A stretch of DNA of 64,000 bases. It comes from Deltaproteobacteria bacterium. Its GTDB lineage: Bacteria; Desulfobacterota; Desulfomonilia; UBA1062. Position 1 is the first letter of the stretch. Every line of letters starts with the position of its first letter. The stretch spans positions 134,655 through 198,654 of the forward strand of contig JAGOOG010000001.1 of NCBI GenBank assembly GCA_017992605.1, given 5' to 3'. The notes beneath the pieces are model-generated. The model saw only the letters and a program-made list of their open reading frames with translations, did not search any database and had not been told where the DNA came from. Positions 32,021-40,197 of the stretch are shown here, in pieces. The position numbers and the translations under genes were made by a program.

Positions 32021-33138
32021 ACTGGGTGCGGATCAGGGAGCTGGTGCGCAAGGAGTTCATCGTGCTCCTCAGGGACGAGAGAAACCGGCGGATTCTCGTG
32101 ATGGCGCCAATCGTACAGCTCCTCGTCTTCGGTTACGTGGTGAACTACGACATCAGGGACATCCGGGTGGCCGTCTTCGACCAGGCAAGGACCGAAGAGA
32201 GCCGGAGTTTCAGCGAACGCTTCGACGCCAGCCCGACCTTCCGCATCACGCACCGCACGGCCGACCAGAGAGGACTGGAGGATATCCTCCTCGAAGGCAG
32301 GGCGGACCTGGGCATCACTATCGCACCCGACTTCTCCAGCCGCATACGGGCCGGGCAGACCGCACAGGTGCAGGTCCTGGCCGACGGCACGCAGAGCAAC
32401 ATGGCCTCCGTGCGGCTCGGATACACCATGCTGGTCATCGACGCGTACAACCGGGGCATGATCAGGGAGATGGTCGGGAGCGACATGTCATACGGGAGCG
32501 TCGATGCCCGCATACGGGCCTGGTACAACCCCAACCTCTACAGCCAGCACTTCTTCGTCCCCGCCATCGTGGCCTTCCTGGTGATGATCATCTCGCTGCT
32601 CCTCACGTCCATCGCGGTGATCAGGGAGAGGGAGCAGGGTACCATGGAGCAGCTCGTCGTGACGCCCCTGAGGCCCGTCGAGATGATCCTCGGCAAGACC
32701 ATACCCTACATCATCATATCCATCGTCCAGATGATAGGCGTCACCCTCATCGCCAAGGTCTGGTTCAGCCTGCCCATTGCAGGCAGCGTGCTGCTTCTTT
32801 TCCTGGCGACCTGTATCTTCCTTCTGAGCACGCTGGGCATCGGGCTCTTCATCTCCACCGTCTCCGCCACCCAGCAGCAGGCCATGATGACGACCTTCTT
32901 CATGCTCCTGCCGTCCTTCATGCTCTCGGGGTTCATCTTTCCCATCGCGAACATGCCCGTTGTGGTGCAGGTCATCACGTACCTGAACCCGCTGCGCTTC
33001 TTCCTCGAGATCATCCGCGGCATCTTCCTGAAGGGGGTCGGCCTTTCGGTCCTGTGGCCCCAGTTCGCCGCCATGACCGTGCTGGGCGTCGTATTCCTGG
33101 CAGGCGCAGTCTCCAGGTTCCACAAGCGCCTCGACTAG
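32017..33138 (+). CDS. ABC-2 type exporter permease 2 (YbhR-like)
   Basis: A 373-residue paralogue of permease 1 with the same layout: N-terminal helix after RKEFIVLLRDERNR, a periplasmic domain and C-terminal helices starting FFVPAIVAFLVMIISLLLTS. REREQGTMEQLVVTPLRPVE is the cytosolic coupling motif. It starts at GTG 32017 within the end of permease 1. It is the last gene of the TetR-HlyD-ATPase-ATPase-permease-permease unit, which matches E. coli ybhGFSR in content. Confidence 0.92.
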   Translation: MNWVRIRELVRKEFIVLLRDERNRRILVMAPIVQLLVFGYVVNYDIRDIRVAVFDQARTEESRSFSERFDASPTFRITHRTADQRGLEDILLEGRADLGITIAPDFSSRIRAGQTAQVQVLADGTQSNMASVRLGYTMLVIDAYNRGMIREMVGSDMSYGSVDARIRAWYNPNLYSQHFFVPAIVAFLVMIISLLLTSIAVIREREQGTMEQLVVTPLRPVEMILGKTIPYIIISIVQMIGVTLIAKVWFSLPIAGSVLLLFLATCIFLLSTLGIGLFISTVSATQQQAMMTTFFMLLPSFMLSGFIFPIANMPVVVQVITYLNPLRFFLEIIRGIFLKGVGLSVLWPQFAAMTVLGVVFLAGAVSRFHKRLD

Positions 33139-33153
33139 GGAACGATCGGCTGG

Positions 33154-33603
33154 TTATGCGTGCACGACCATCACCGGGGCCCGGGTGCTCCGCACGACCT
33201 TGTCGGTGACGCTGCCGACGAGGTGCTCCTTGAAGGTCTTCCTGCCGTGTGAGCCGAGGACGATGAGGTCGGCCCCGGTCTTCTGCTGCTCGTTGATGAT
33301 GGTCTCGACGGGCGCGCCCCACTGGAGGTCATATTCGATCTCCACGGCGCGACCGCCCTTGAAGGTGTTCACCTCTTTCTCGAGCTTCTCCCTGGAGTCG
33401 TGCATGCTCTGTTCCTGGATCCGCTCGACCTCATCCTGGCTGAGGCAGTAGTCCACCGCACATTGCTGGATCGTTTCGTCGATGACGTGTAGGACCACGA
33501 CCCTGGAGCGGTACTGCTCCGCCATGTCGAGGGCCTTGTCCAGTGCCATGTCGGAAGAGGGAGAGAAATCCGTCGGTACCAGAATCTTCTTGGGAGTAAA
33601 CAT
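33154..33603 (-). CDS. Universal stress protein A-family protein
   Basis: A 149-residue UspA domain. It starts with KKILVPTDFSPSSDMALDKA, and the nucleotide-binding loop is GSHGRKTFKEHLVGSVT (G-x2-G-x9-G-S), so it is of the ATP-binding type. Usp proteins rise in starvation, oxidative and other stresses; the biochemical role is not settled. AAAGGAGG precedes ATG 33603. It is monocistronic, next to the heat-shock-like DnaJ/Lon unit. Confidence 0.95.
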   Translation of the reverse strand: MFTPKKILVPTDFSPSSDMALDKALDMAEQYRSRVVVLHVIDETIQQCAVDYCLSQDEVERIQEQSMHDSREKLEKEVNTFKGGRAVEIEYDLQWGAPVETIINEQQKTGADLIVLGSHGRKTFKEHLVGSVTDKVVRSTRAPVMVVHA

Positions 33604-33683
33604 GGTAAGCCTCCTTTCGAAGCGGTAATACGCGACGTCTTCCGAGGGAAAGGCGTACGTAGTGCTCTACTTATTTATGATGT

Positions 33684-33711
33684 ATTTTAGGCGATATCGA
33701 TTCATCGTGAA
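33684..33711 (-). promoter_or_regulatory. Possible promoter of the uspA-family gene
   Basis: On the minus strand TTCACG (33711-33706), 16 bases, TAAAAT (33689-33684), about 80 bases ahead of the start. The -35 matches four of six consensus positions, so support is modest. Confidence 0.35.
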
Positions 33712-33760
33712 GAGGCCCTCGTGCTGTGCGGTCCGGTGTGACCCGCTTCAATGCCGACAC

Positions 33761-33789
33761 CTTGAAAAATCGTTCCAAGCACCTATATT
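33761..33789 (+). promoter_or_regulatory. Heat-shock-like (sigma-32) promoter of the J-protein/Lon unit
   Basis: CTTGAAA (33761-33767) equals the sigma-32 -35 consensus; after 13 bases ACCTATAT (33781-33788) matches the CCCCATnT -10 at most positions. A sigma-70 reading is also possible, TTGAAA-N16-TATATT (33762-33789). It lies 49 bases ahead of the J-protein start. Sigma-32 is favoured by the downstream chaperone/protease genes, but dual control cannot be excluded. Confidence 0.55.
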
Positions 33790-33837
33790 CAATAACGAAA
33801 CCATGGTTCTTATTCTCTGGATCGGGGGGAGACGGCA

Positions 33838-34530
33838 ATGATCAAGAGGGATTATTACCTTATCCTTGGTGTTTCTCCACATGAGAGTGAAGAGGGCATC
33901 AGGGAGGCCTTCAGGAAGCTGGTCAAGAGGTACCATCCGGACGTAGCCGGGCCGCTGTCCCGGTGGGAATTCCAGGAGATCGTCGAGGCGTACGAGGTCC
34001 TCTCGGACACTCAGAGCAGGCGGCACTACGACCAGGGCCTCGCCCATGCCGAGGGAAGGGACAGGACGATCCCGGAGACCATCTTTACGGGTGCGCAGGG
34101 TCATATCGAACCGCTCGTGCCGGAACCCGTGTCCATTATGAGGGATTTCTTCTCCATAAGCCAACCCATAGATTCGCTGTTCGAGAGGATCTTCAGGAAC
34201 TTCACCCATGCCGGGGTTACCAAGGCCGAGCGGCCCGAAGGGCTCACCCTCGAGATCATCCTGAGCCCTGAAGAGGCGCTTGCCGGCGGAAGGGTGCCCA
34301 TCAGCGTCCCTGTCCTGTATCCCTGCCCCGCGTGCAGGGGAAGCTCCCGGTCATGGCCCTTGGCATGCTCGCAGTGCATGGGTCGCGGCATGGTGGAGGA
34401 AGAGGAGCGGGTCATGCTGAAGATCCCGCCGAGGGTCGAAGACGGAACCATTGTCGAGATACCCCTGGCCGGGCTCGGCGTGCACAATTTCTATCTGAGG
34501 GTCATCCTGCGCATCAGCGAGTTCGCGTGA
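33838..34530 (+). CDS. Reduced J-domain co-chaperone (DnaJ-like, single zinc centre)
   Basis: A 230-residue protein. The N-terminal J-domain opens RDYYLILGVSPHESEEGIRE and has the essential HPD in YHPDVAG (residue about 33), so it can stimulate Hsp70 ATPase. The canonical Gly/Phe linker is missing. A substrate-domain strand (LTLEIILSPEEALAGG) leads to two CxxC motifs, CPACRGSS and CSQCMGRG, half the four-motif zinc finger of DnaJ. Only the first substrate domain follows, ending VHNFYLRVILRISEF. The length is about 60% of DnaJ. It lies 74 bases ahead of the Lon-like gene, behind a heat-shock-like promoter. Confidence 0.88.
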   Translation: MIKRDYYLILGVSPHESEEGIREAFRKLVKRYHPDVAGPLSRWEFQEIVEAYEVLSDTQSRRHYDQGLAHAEGRDRTIPETIFTGAQGHIEPLVPEPVSIMRDFFSISQPIDSLFERIFRNFTHAGVTKAERPEGLTLEIILSPEEALAGGRVPISVPVLYPCPACRGSSRSWPLACSQCMGRGMVEEEERVMLKIPPRVEDGTIVEIPLAGLGVHNFYLRVILRISEFA

Positions 34531-34604
34531 GGATGGAGCCAGCGGCCCCTTCCTTGCAATTCGGCCCGCGGCACGGTATCATCGTGCAGACGGGGAGGTG
34601 AGAC

Positions 34605-37058
34605 ATGCCATCAAGAGTGCCGTTCGATCAGCTGCGATACACGTGTGATCCCGGGGTGCTGGGGTGCAGGGACAGCAGGGGGGCCAGGCCCCTGCAGGGC
34701 ATTCTCGGTCAGAAACGGGCGCTCAAGGCACTGGAGTTCGGCCTGAGGATCAGGAACAAGGGCTTCAACATCTATGTCTCCGGTCACGCCGGCTCGGGCA
34801 GGAAGACCGCACTGAGGCGCTACCTGCAGGAGCTCGCCAGGCACCAGCCCACCCCCCCCGACTGGTGCTACGTCAACAACTTCAAGGACTCCTACCTGCC
34901 CCGGGCACTGTCCATGCCTGCGGGCATGGCGAGGGAGTTCAGCAGGGACGTCGACGCCTTCGTGGCGGATGCCCGCAAGGAGATCGTCAAGGTCTTCGAG
35001 AGCGAGCAGTATGCCGCCAGGAGGAGCACTACCCTCAAGAAGTTCCAGGAGATGCGCGACGAACTCTCCGGCAGGATCAGCGAGAACGCCCGCAAGAAGG
35101 GGCTCCTGATCCAGGTCACCCCCATGGGGCTCATGGCCATCCCCATGGTGGACGACAAGCCCATCACCGAAGAAGAGTTCCGCATGCTGGACGCGAAGAC
35201 CAGGGAGACCTTCGCGAGGAAGCAGGCGAGGCTTCAGGAACAGCTCAAGAAGGCGGGACGCCAGATGTCCGCGCTCGAGAAGAAGACCAGCGACATGATC
35301 CTCAAGCTGGACCGTGACGTGGCCGCCTACACCATCGACAACCTCCTGGAGGATCTCCTGCAGAAGTACAGGAAACAACCGGGGATCCTCTCCTTCCTCA
35401 AGGACATGCGGGGGGACATGGTGGACAACCTGGCCCTGTTCAGGGGCGACGACCAGAAGAAGGAGGGCCAGGCGGAATCACCCTTCGTCATCGACGGAGA
35501 GCTCAGGTTCAAGCGCTACAAGGTCAACGTGCTGGTGGACAACGCCGGCATGAAGGGGGCACCCATCATTACCGAGCTGAACCCCACCTACAACAACCTG
35601 TTCGGACGCATCGAAAAGGAGGCCCAGTTCGGGGCGCTCGTCACCGACTTCACCATGATCCGGCCCGGGTCCATCCACCGGGGCAACGGCGGCTACCTCA
35701 TCCTCCCGGTGGAGGACGTGCTCCTCAACATGTTCTCCTACGAGAGCCTCAAGCGCGCCATACGCAACCGCGAGATATGCGTCGAGGAGGCGGGGGAGCG
35801 CCTGGGCTTCATGACCTCGAGGAGCCTCATGCCCGAGCCCATACCCTGGGACATCAAGGTGATCCTCATCGGAACCCCGTACATCTACTTCAGGCTCTTC
35901 GAGCTCGACGAGGACTTCCAGGACCTCTTCAAGGTCAAGGCCGATTTCGACACGGTCATGGACCGGACCGACGAGAACATGAGGAGCTACGCGTCGTTCC
36001 TCTGCAACCTGTGCGAGGAGGAGAAGCTCCTCCACTTCGACCGGAAGGCCATCGCCAGGGTCGTCGAGCACAGCTGCAGGCTGGCCTCGGACCAGGAAAA
36101 ACTCTCCACGAGGTTCGGAGAGATCGCCAACGTCATCCGCGAGGCGAGCTTCTACGCGACCCGCGACAGGGAGCGCCTCGTGCACGAGAGGCACGTGAAG
36201 GAGGCGGTCGAGGAACGGTTTCTCCGCTCCAACCTCCTCATGGACAAGATCGGGGACATGATCCGGCAGGGTGCCGTCATGATCGACGTGAGCGGCGAGA
36301 AGGCGGGGCAGGTCAACGGCCTTTCCGTCATCGACCTGGGAGACATCGCCTTCGGCCGCCCGAACAGGATCACGACGAGCGTGGAGCCCGGGCGCGACGG
36401 CCTCATCGACATCGAGCGGGAAGCGAAACTGGGAGGGCCGATCCATACCAAGGGGGTCATGATCCTGTCGGGCTACCTCGCCGGGACCTATGGCAGGGAC
36501 AAGCCCATCAGTCTCTCCGCACGGATCGTCTTCGAGCAGAGCTACTCCGGCGTCGAGGGGGACTCCGCGTCTTCGACCGAGCTCTATGCGCTCCTGTCCG
36601 CGCTTTCAGAGAAGCCCATCAGGCAGGGCATCGCCGTCACCGGTTCGGTGAACCAGAAGGGCGAGGTGCAGGCCATCGGCGGCGTCAACGAGAAGATCGA
36701 GGGATATTTCGATATATGCAAGGCCCTGGGGCTCACCGGGGAGCAGGGCGTCATCATTCCTCAGAGCAACGTGAGGAACCTCATGCTCAAGGACGAGGTC
36801 GTAAACGCGGTGCGTGACGGCCAGTTCCACATATGGAGTGTCCGGACCGTTGACGAGGGCATCGAGATACTCACCGGGACAAGGGCCGGGAAGAGGACGA
36901 AGGGCGGGGCCTTTCAGAAGGACTCGATCCACGACCTCGTGGACAGAAAGATCGGCTCGCTGAGCGAGACCTGGGTAAGTTTCGGCGAGAACCACGGCAA
37001 GAAGGCGAACCGGAGGAAGTCGAGGCGGAGGGCATCGGCCCCAAAGATCAAAGCCTGA
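34605..37058 (+). CDS. Lon-like ATP-dependent protease (LonC/YcbZ-type, S16)
   Basis: An 817-residue cytosolic AAA+ protease without the Lon N-terminal substrate domain. The AAA module starts with GHAGSGRKTALR (near residue 59), a Walker A with Arg-Lys in place of Lys-Ser/Thr, usual for this subfamily. A long coiled-coil insertion (about 150-250) follows. The proteolytic domain has GDSASSTEL with Ser654 as nucleophile and GGVNEKIEGYF with Lys697, the Ser-Lys dyad. An AAA+ lid and Arg finger region precede it. The C-terminal 80 residues are basic. It likely degrades misfolded proteins; the substrate adaptor role of the upstream J-protein is inference. Confidence 0.92.
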   Translation: MPSRVPFDQLRYTCDPGVLGCRDSRGARPLQGILGQKRALKALEFGLRIRNKGFNIYVSGHAGSGRKTALRRYLQELARHQPTPPDWCYVNNFKDSYLPRALSMPAGMAREFSRDVDAFVADARKEIVKVFESEQYAARRSTTLKKFQEMRDELSGRISENARKKGLLIQVTPMGLMAIPMVDDKPITEEEFRMLDAKTRETFARKQARLQEQLKKAGRQMSALEKKTSDMILKLDRDVAAYTIDNLLEDLLQKYRKQPGILSFLKDMRGDMVDNLALFRGDDQKKEGQAESPFVIDGELRFKRYKVNVLVDNAGMKGAPIITELNPTYNNLFGRIEKEAQFGALVTDFTMIRPGSIHRGNGGYLILPVEDVLLNMFSYESLKRAIRNREICVEEAGERLGFMTSRSLMPEPIPWDIKVILIGTPYIYFRLFELDEDFQDLFKVKADFDTVMDRTDENMRSYASFLCNLCEEEKLLHFDRKAIARVVEHSCRLASDQEKLSTRFGEIANVIREASFYATRDRERLVHERHVKEAVEERFLRSNLLMDKIGDMIRQGAVMIDVSGEKAGQVNGLSVIDLGDIAFGRPNRITTSVEPGRDGLIDIEREAKLGGPIHTKGVMILSGYLAGTYGRDKPISLSARIVFEQSYSGVEGDSASSTELYALLSALSEKPIRQGIAVTGSVNQKGEVQAIGGVNEKIEGYFDICKALGLTGEQGVIIPQSNVRNLMLKDEVVNAVRDGQFHIWSVRTVDEGIEILTGTRAGKRTKGGAFQKDSIHDLVDRKIGSLSETWVSFGENHGKKANRRKSRRRASAPKIKA

Positions 37059-37110
37059 AGCTCACGGGCCTGCCCGGACGCCTCATGCACCGGAAGGAGG
37101 GTTCAAGCAT

Positions 37111-37677
37111 ATGGATTTCAGGGAACTGATCGCGAAGAGGCGTTCCGTCAGAGAATTCGACGGCAGGGCAGTCCCGGCGGACCTGGTGAGGGAGATCATA
37201 GCCGACTCCACACAGGCACCCAACGCGCGCAACGCCCAGCCGTGGTCCTTCATCGTGGTGGCCAATGCCGACATGATCAAGCGGCTCTCCGACGAGAGCA
37301 AGAAGAACATACTCTGGGACATGGGGGACAATCCATCGTCCCCGTACCTCATGTACAGGCCCGTACTGGAGAACGCCGACTTCAACGTCTTCTACAATGC
37401 CCCCTGCCTGGTCTACATCGCCGGGCCCCGTGACATTCGCTCCATTCAGGTAGACTGCGCGCTGGCAGCAGCCTACTTCATGCTCTCCGCCGCCGACAGG
37501 GGGCTCGGCACCTGCTGGGTGGACCTCGGGTCGGTCATCAGGGATCCGGTCATGAGAAAGGAGATCGGCCTGCCCAAGGACCATGTCATCGTGGCCAGCA
37601 TCGCCCTGGGCTACCCCGTGAGGATACCGGCCACGCCGCCGAGATCCGAACCGAGGATTCTCAAGATAGTGGGATAG
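37111..37677 (+). CDS. Nitroreductase-family flavoprotein
   Basis: A 188-residue FMN-dependent oxidoreductase. It begins MDFRELIAKRRSVREFDGRA, the FMN-phosphate-binding Arg-Arg-Ser-Val-Arg signature, and continues NARNAQPWSFIVVAN. The second half has DCALAAAYFMLSAADRGLGTCWV, the family substrate/flavin segment. Members reduce nitro groups, quinones or other acceptors with NAD(P)H. The physiological acceptor is unknown. It is 52 bases behind the Lon-like gene with a GGAGG site (AAGGAGG at 37095-37101) and convergent with the CDF gene. Confidence 0.93.
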   Translation: MDFRELIAKRRSVREFDGRAVPADLVREIIADSTQAPNARNAQPWSFIVVANADMIKRLSDESKKNILWDMGDNPSSPYLMYRPVLENADFNVFYNAPCLVYIAGPRDIRSIQVDCALAAAYFMLSAADRGLGTCWVDLGSVIRDPVMRKEIGLPKDHVIVASIALGYPVRIPATPPRSEPRILKIVG

Positions 37678-37700
37678 AAGGAGGCAGCAGGTCCTATCCC
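37671..37700. terminator. Bidirectional hairpin between nitroreductase and CDF genes
   Basis: GGGATAG (37671-37677) and CTATCCC (37694-37700) form a perfect 7-base inverted repeat with a 16-base loop. Each arm contains the stop codon of one convergent gene. On the plus strand it is followed by TTCCTTTCC. A shared terminator is plausible, though the stem is short. Confidence 0.4.
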
Positions 37701-38659
37701 TTCCTTTCCGGGCGTTCCCGGGGACGCAGCATGCAGTTCAGCAGGCACTCCTCGTCGCACCGGCCGTCGCACGGCTCCACGTGTATGGTGACGGTGGAGT
37801 GGGGGAGGCGATCGGTTATCAATCCGGTGAGCTCGTCGGTGATCCCATGGGACCGCTGAACGCTCATGTCCGGGTCCACCAGCATGTGGAATTCGACAAA
37901 GCGCATGTGACCGGATTTCCTTGTCCTGAGCTTGTGATACCCCTTCACCTCGGGGTACCTGCTGGCGATCAGGCCCGTGATGACGTCCTTTTCCGCCGCG
38001 GGCAGCGTCGCGTCCAGGAGGTCCCTGGCCGACTGCACGGTGAGCCTCCAGGCGGCACGGACGATGAGGAGGGCCACCGCGATGGCTGCCGCAGGGTCTA
38101 TCCAGTGAAGACTCACACCCGGTACCAGACGCTCTCCCGCCCAGATCGCGACGAGGCCCGCCATGACCCCGGCAGACGTGTACACGTCCGTCCTGAGGTG
38201 CCAGGCGTCGGCCTGCAGGGCTATGGAGTCGGTCTGCCTGCCCACGTGGAAAAGGTTCTCCGACACGGCGACGTTGACCAGGCAGGACAGGAGCATCACC
38301 CCGATCCCCCACCCCAGTGCCTCCAGGGGTTTCGGGTGAACGAACCTCATGAACGCCTCGTAGATGATCCAGCCCGCGGCCAGAAAGATCAGGACGGCCT
38401 CCACGGTGCCCGATATGTTCTCGATCTTGCCATGGCCGAAGGGGTGGTCCCTGTCGGCGGGCTTCCCCGAGTTTTTCACGGAAAAGAGGGCGATGAGCGC
38501 CGCGACAAGATCGACTGCGGAATGTGCAGCTTCCGAGATGATCGACACGGAGCCCATGGTGATCCCGGCGGCTGTCTTCATGACGATCAGTGCGGCATTG
38601 GAGATGACCGACAGCCGTGCTGCCGCGACTTTCCGGGTTTCTGCGCGTGCGCTGGTCAT
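37694..38659 (-). CDS. Cation diffusion facilitator (Zn2+/Fe2+ efflux) with a Cys-rich tail
   Basis: A 321-residue six-TM metal/H+ antiporter. Helix II has SEAAHSAVDLVAAL with the metal-site His/Asp, followed by DRDHPFGHGKIENISG, the CDF signature, and helix V contains QADAWHLRTDV (Asp and His). The cytosolic domain ends in an unusual C-terminal cysteine cluster CDGRCDEECLLNC, giving four Cys in 13 residues. That could be an extra metal-sensing or metal-loading site; CDFs usually lack it. It probably exports Zn2+ or Fe2+ from the cytosol. It starts at ATG 38659. Confidence 0.93.
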   Translation of the reverse strand: MTSARAETRKVAAARLSVISNAALIVMKTAAGITMGSVSIISEAAHSAVDLVAALIALFSVKNSGKPADRDHPFGHGKIENISGTVEAVLIFLAAGWIIYEAFMRFVHPKPLEALGWGIGVMLLSCLVNVAVSENLFHVGRQTDSIALQADAWHLRTDVYTSAGVMAGLVAIWAGERLVPGVSLHWIDPAAAIAVALLIVRAAWRLTVQSARDLLDATLPAAEKDVITGLIASRYPEVKGYHKLRTRKSGHMRFVEFHMLVDPDMSVQRSHGITDELTGLITDRLPHSTVTIHVEPCDGRCDEECLLNCMLRPRERPERKG

Positions 38660-38835
38660 CTGCGGGTCCTTGTGAGGGAGATTATACCAGACGTGATCGT
38701 TCGATGACCAGAGTGCTGTCAGGCAGACGCGGCGGTTTCGTGTCGCACCAGAAAAATGCGTTGAATAATTGTCCCCGTTTTAGTAGGGCAAGGGGTAGCC
38801 GAGATGCACGAGGCGAGTGCGCAAGGGGGAAAGAG

Positions 38836-40170
38836 ATGAAAAGCTCCAGAAAGACCATACAGTTCGTTCTCCTGGCCGTCATCATCGTCCTGGGGGCAGG
38901 TGCCACGTACTACTACTTCGAGTGGGAGAAGCCGAAGATCGTTCTGGACAAGGCGTTCGACGTCATCGGCAAGGAGCGGGAGATCACCCTGACCATCACC
39001 GACGGGCGCAGCGGCATCAGGTCTTACAGCGTGGCCTTCATCCAGGGACAGGAGCGCTTTATCGTTGCCGAAGAGGAGATCCCCGTGAAGGGCACCCGGG
39101 AGAAGCGCCTTGCGCTCAGGGTAGTGCCGAAGACCATGAGGCTGAAAGACGGTGACGCGACCTTTCTCGTGAAGGCGACGGACTGCTCCCCCCTGAGGAA
39201 CACCGCCATACACGAGACGAAGATAACGATCGACTCCGTCCCCCCCAGGGCGGCGCTGCTGACCGGTGCGCACAACGTCAACCCCGGCGGCACCTGCCTG
39301 GCCATGTACCGCGTATCCAAGCCCGTCGCTTCGAGCGGGGTCAAGTGCGCAGACCAGTTCTTCCCCGGGTACCCCGTGCAGGCTTCGGGAAAGACGTTCT
39401 ACACATGCTACTTTGCCGTACCGAGGGACGTGTCCGGTGCGACGACCATGGCGGTGGTCGCCACGGACAGGGCCGGCAACCGGGCAACCACGGGGATACC
39501 CTTCTATGTGCGCAGCACCAGGCCTTTCCGCAGCGACACGGTGACCGTGGGAGACAGCTTTGTCCAGCAGAAGGCGGTTGAGTTCCAGGAACAGGACGAG
39601 AGCCTGGCCGGCAGACCGGCAACTGAGGTGTTCGCCTACGTGAACACCGACCTGCGGGCCGACAACGACAGGAAGATCAGGTCGATCTGTGCGAAGACCG
39701 ATGCGAGACAGCTCTGGAGCGGGACCTTCCTCAGGATGAAGAACGCCGCCCCCAAGGCCCTGTTCGGGGACGAGAGGACCTATGTCTACCAGGAGGCAGC
39801 CCTGGGGACGAGTGTCCACCTCGGGATAGACCTCGCGTCCACGGCACAGGCGCCCGTCGAGGCGGCCAATGCCGGCACGGTCCTGTTCGCGGACTTTATG
39901 GGCATCTACGGGAACTGCGTGATCATCGACCACGGGCAGGGCATCTCCAGCCTGTATGCCCATCTCAGCTCCATGGCGGTCAAGGAGGGAGACCAGGTAG
40001 CCCGGGAGCAGGTGATCGGAAACTCGGGGGCAACCGGCTTCGCCGGGGGCGATCACCTGCACTTCAGCATCCTGGTCAGCGGCGTGTTCGTGGACCCCAA
40101 GGAGTGGTGGGACCCCCACTGGATCAGGGACAATGTGGAATCCAAGCTCGGCCTGGCCGACTCGATCTGA
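38836..40170 (+). CDS. M23-family (LytM/gametolysin-like) metallopeptidase, membrane-anchored
   Basis: A 444-residue envelope protein. One TM helix (about residues 8-27, FVLLAVIIVLGAGATYYYF) anchors an extracytoplasmic part. About 290 residues carry Ig-like strands (TDGRSGIRSYSVAFI, VVATDRAGN). The C-terminal M23 domain has HLGIDLAS near residue 334, then AHLSS and GDHLHFSILVSG, containing the HxxxD and HxH zinc ligands. It probably cleaves peptidoglycan cross-links. ATG 38836 follows GGGGGAAAGAG. The frame is open to 38617, which would overlap the CDF start region on the other strand; no support for it. Confidence 0.93.
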   Translation: MKSSRKTIQFVLLAVIIVLGAGATYYYFEWEKPKIVLDKAFDVIGKEREITLTITDGRSGIRSYSVAFIQGQERFIVAEEEIPVKGTREKRLALRVVPKTMRLKDGDATFLVKATDCSPLRNTAIHETKITIDSVPPRAALLTGAHNVNPGGTCLAMYRVSKPVASSGVKCADQFFPGYPVQASGKTFYTCYFAVPRDVSGATTMAVVATDRAGNRATTGIPFYVRSTRPFRSDTVTVGDSFVQQKAVEFQEQDESLAGRPATEVFAYVNTDLRADNDRKIRSICAKTDARQLWSGTFLRMKNAAPKALFGDERTYVYQEAALGTSVHLGIDLASTAQAPVEAANAGTVLFADFMGIYGNCVIIDHGQGISSLYAHLSSMAVKEGDQVAREQVIGNSGATGFAGGDHLHFSILVSGVFVDPKEWWDPHWIRDNVESKLGLADSI

Positions 40171-40197
40171 TGCCGTGAGCCTCTTTGACCGGGACGC

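Noticed and set aside
38660-38835. GGGCAAGGGG and GTGCGCAAGG blocks as a c-di-GMP (GEMM) riboswitch ahead of the M23 peptidase gene
   Set aside because: The key GEMM blocks, in particular ACGCAAAGCC, are missing and the paired elements cannot be formed.
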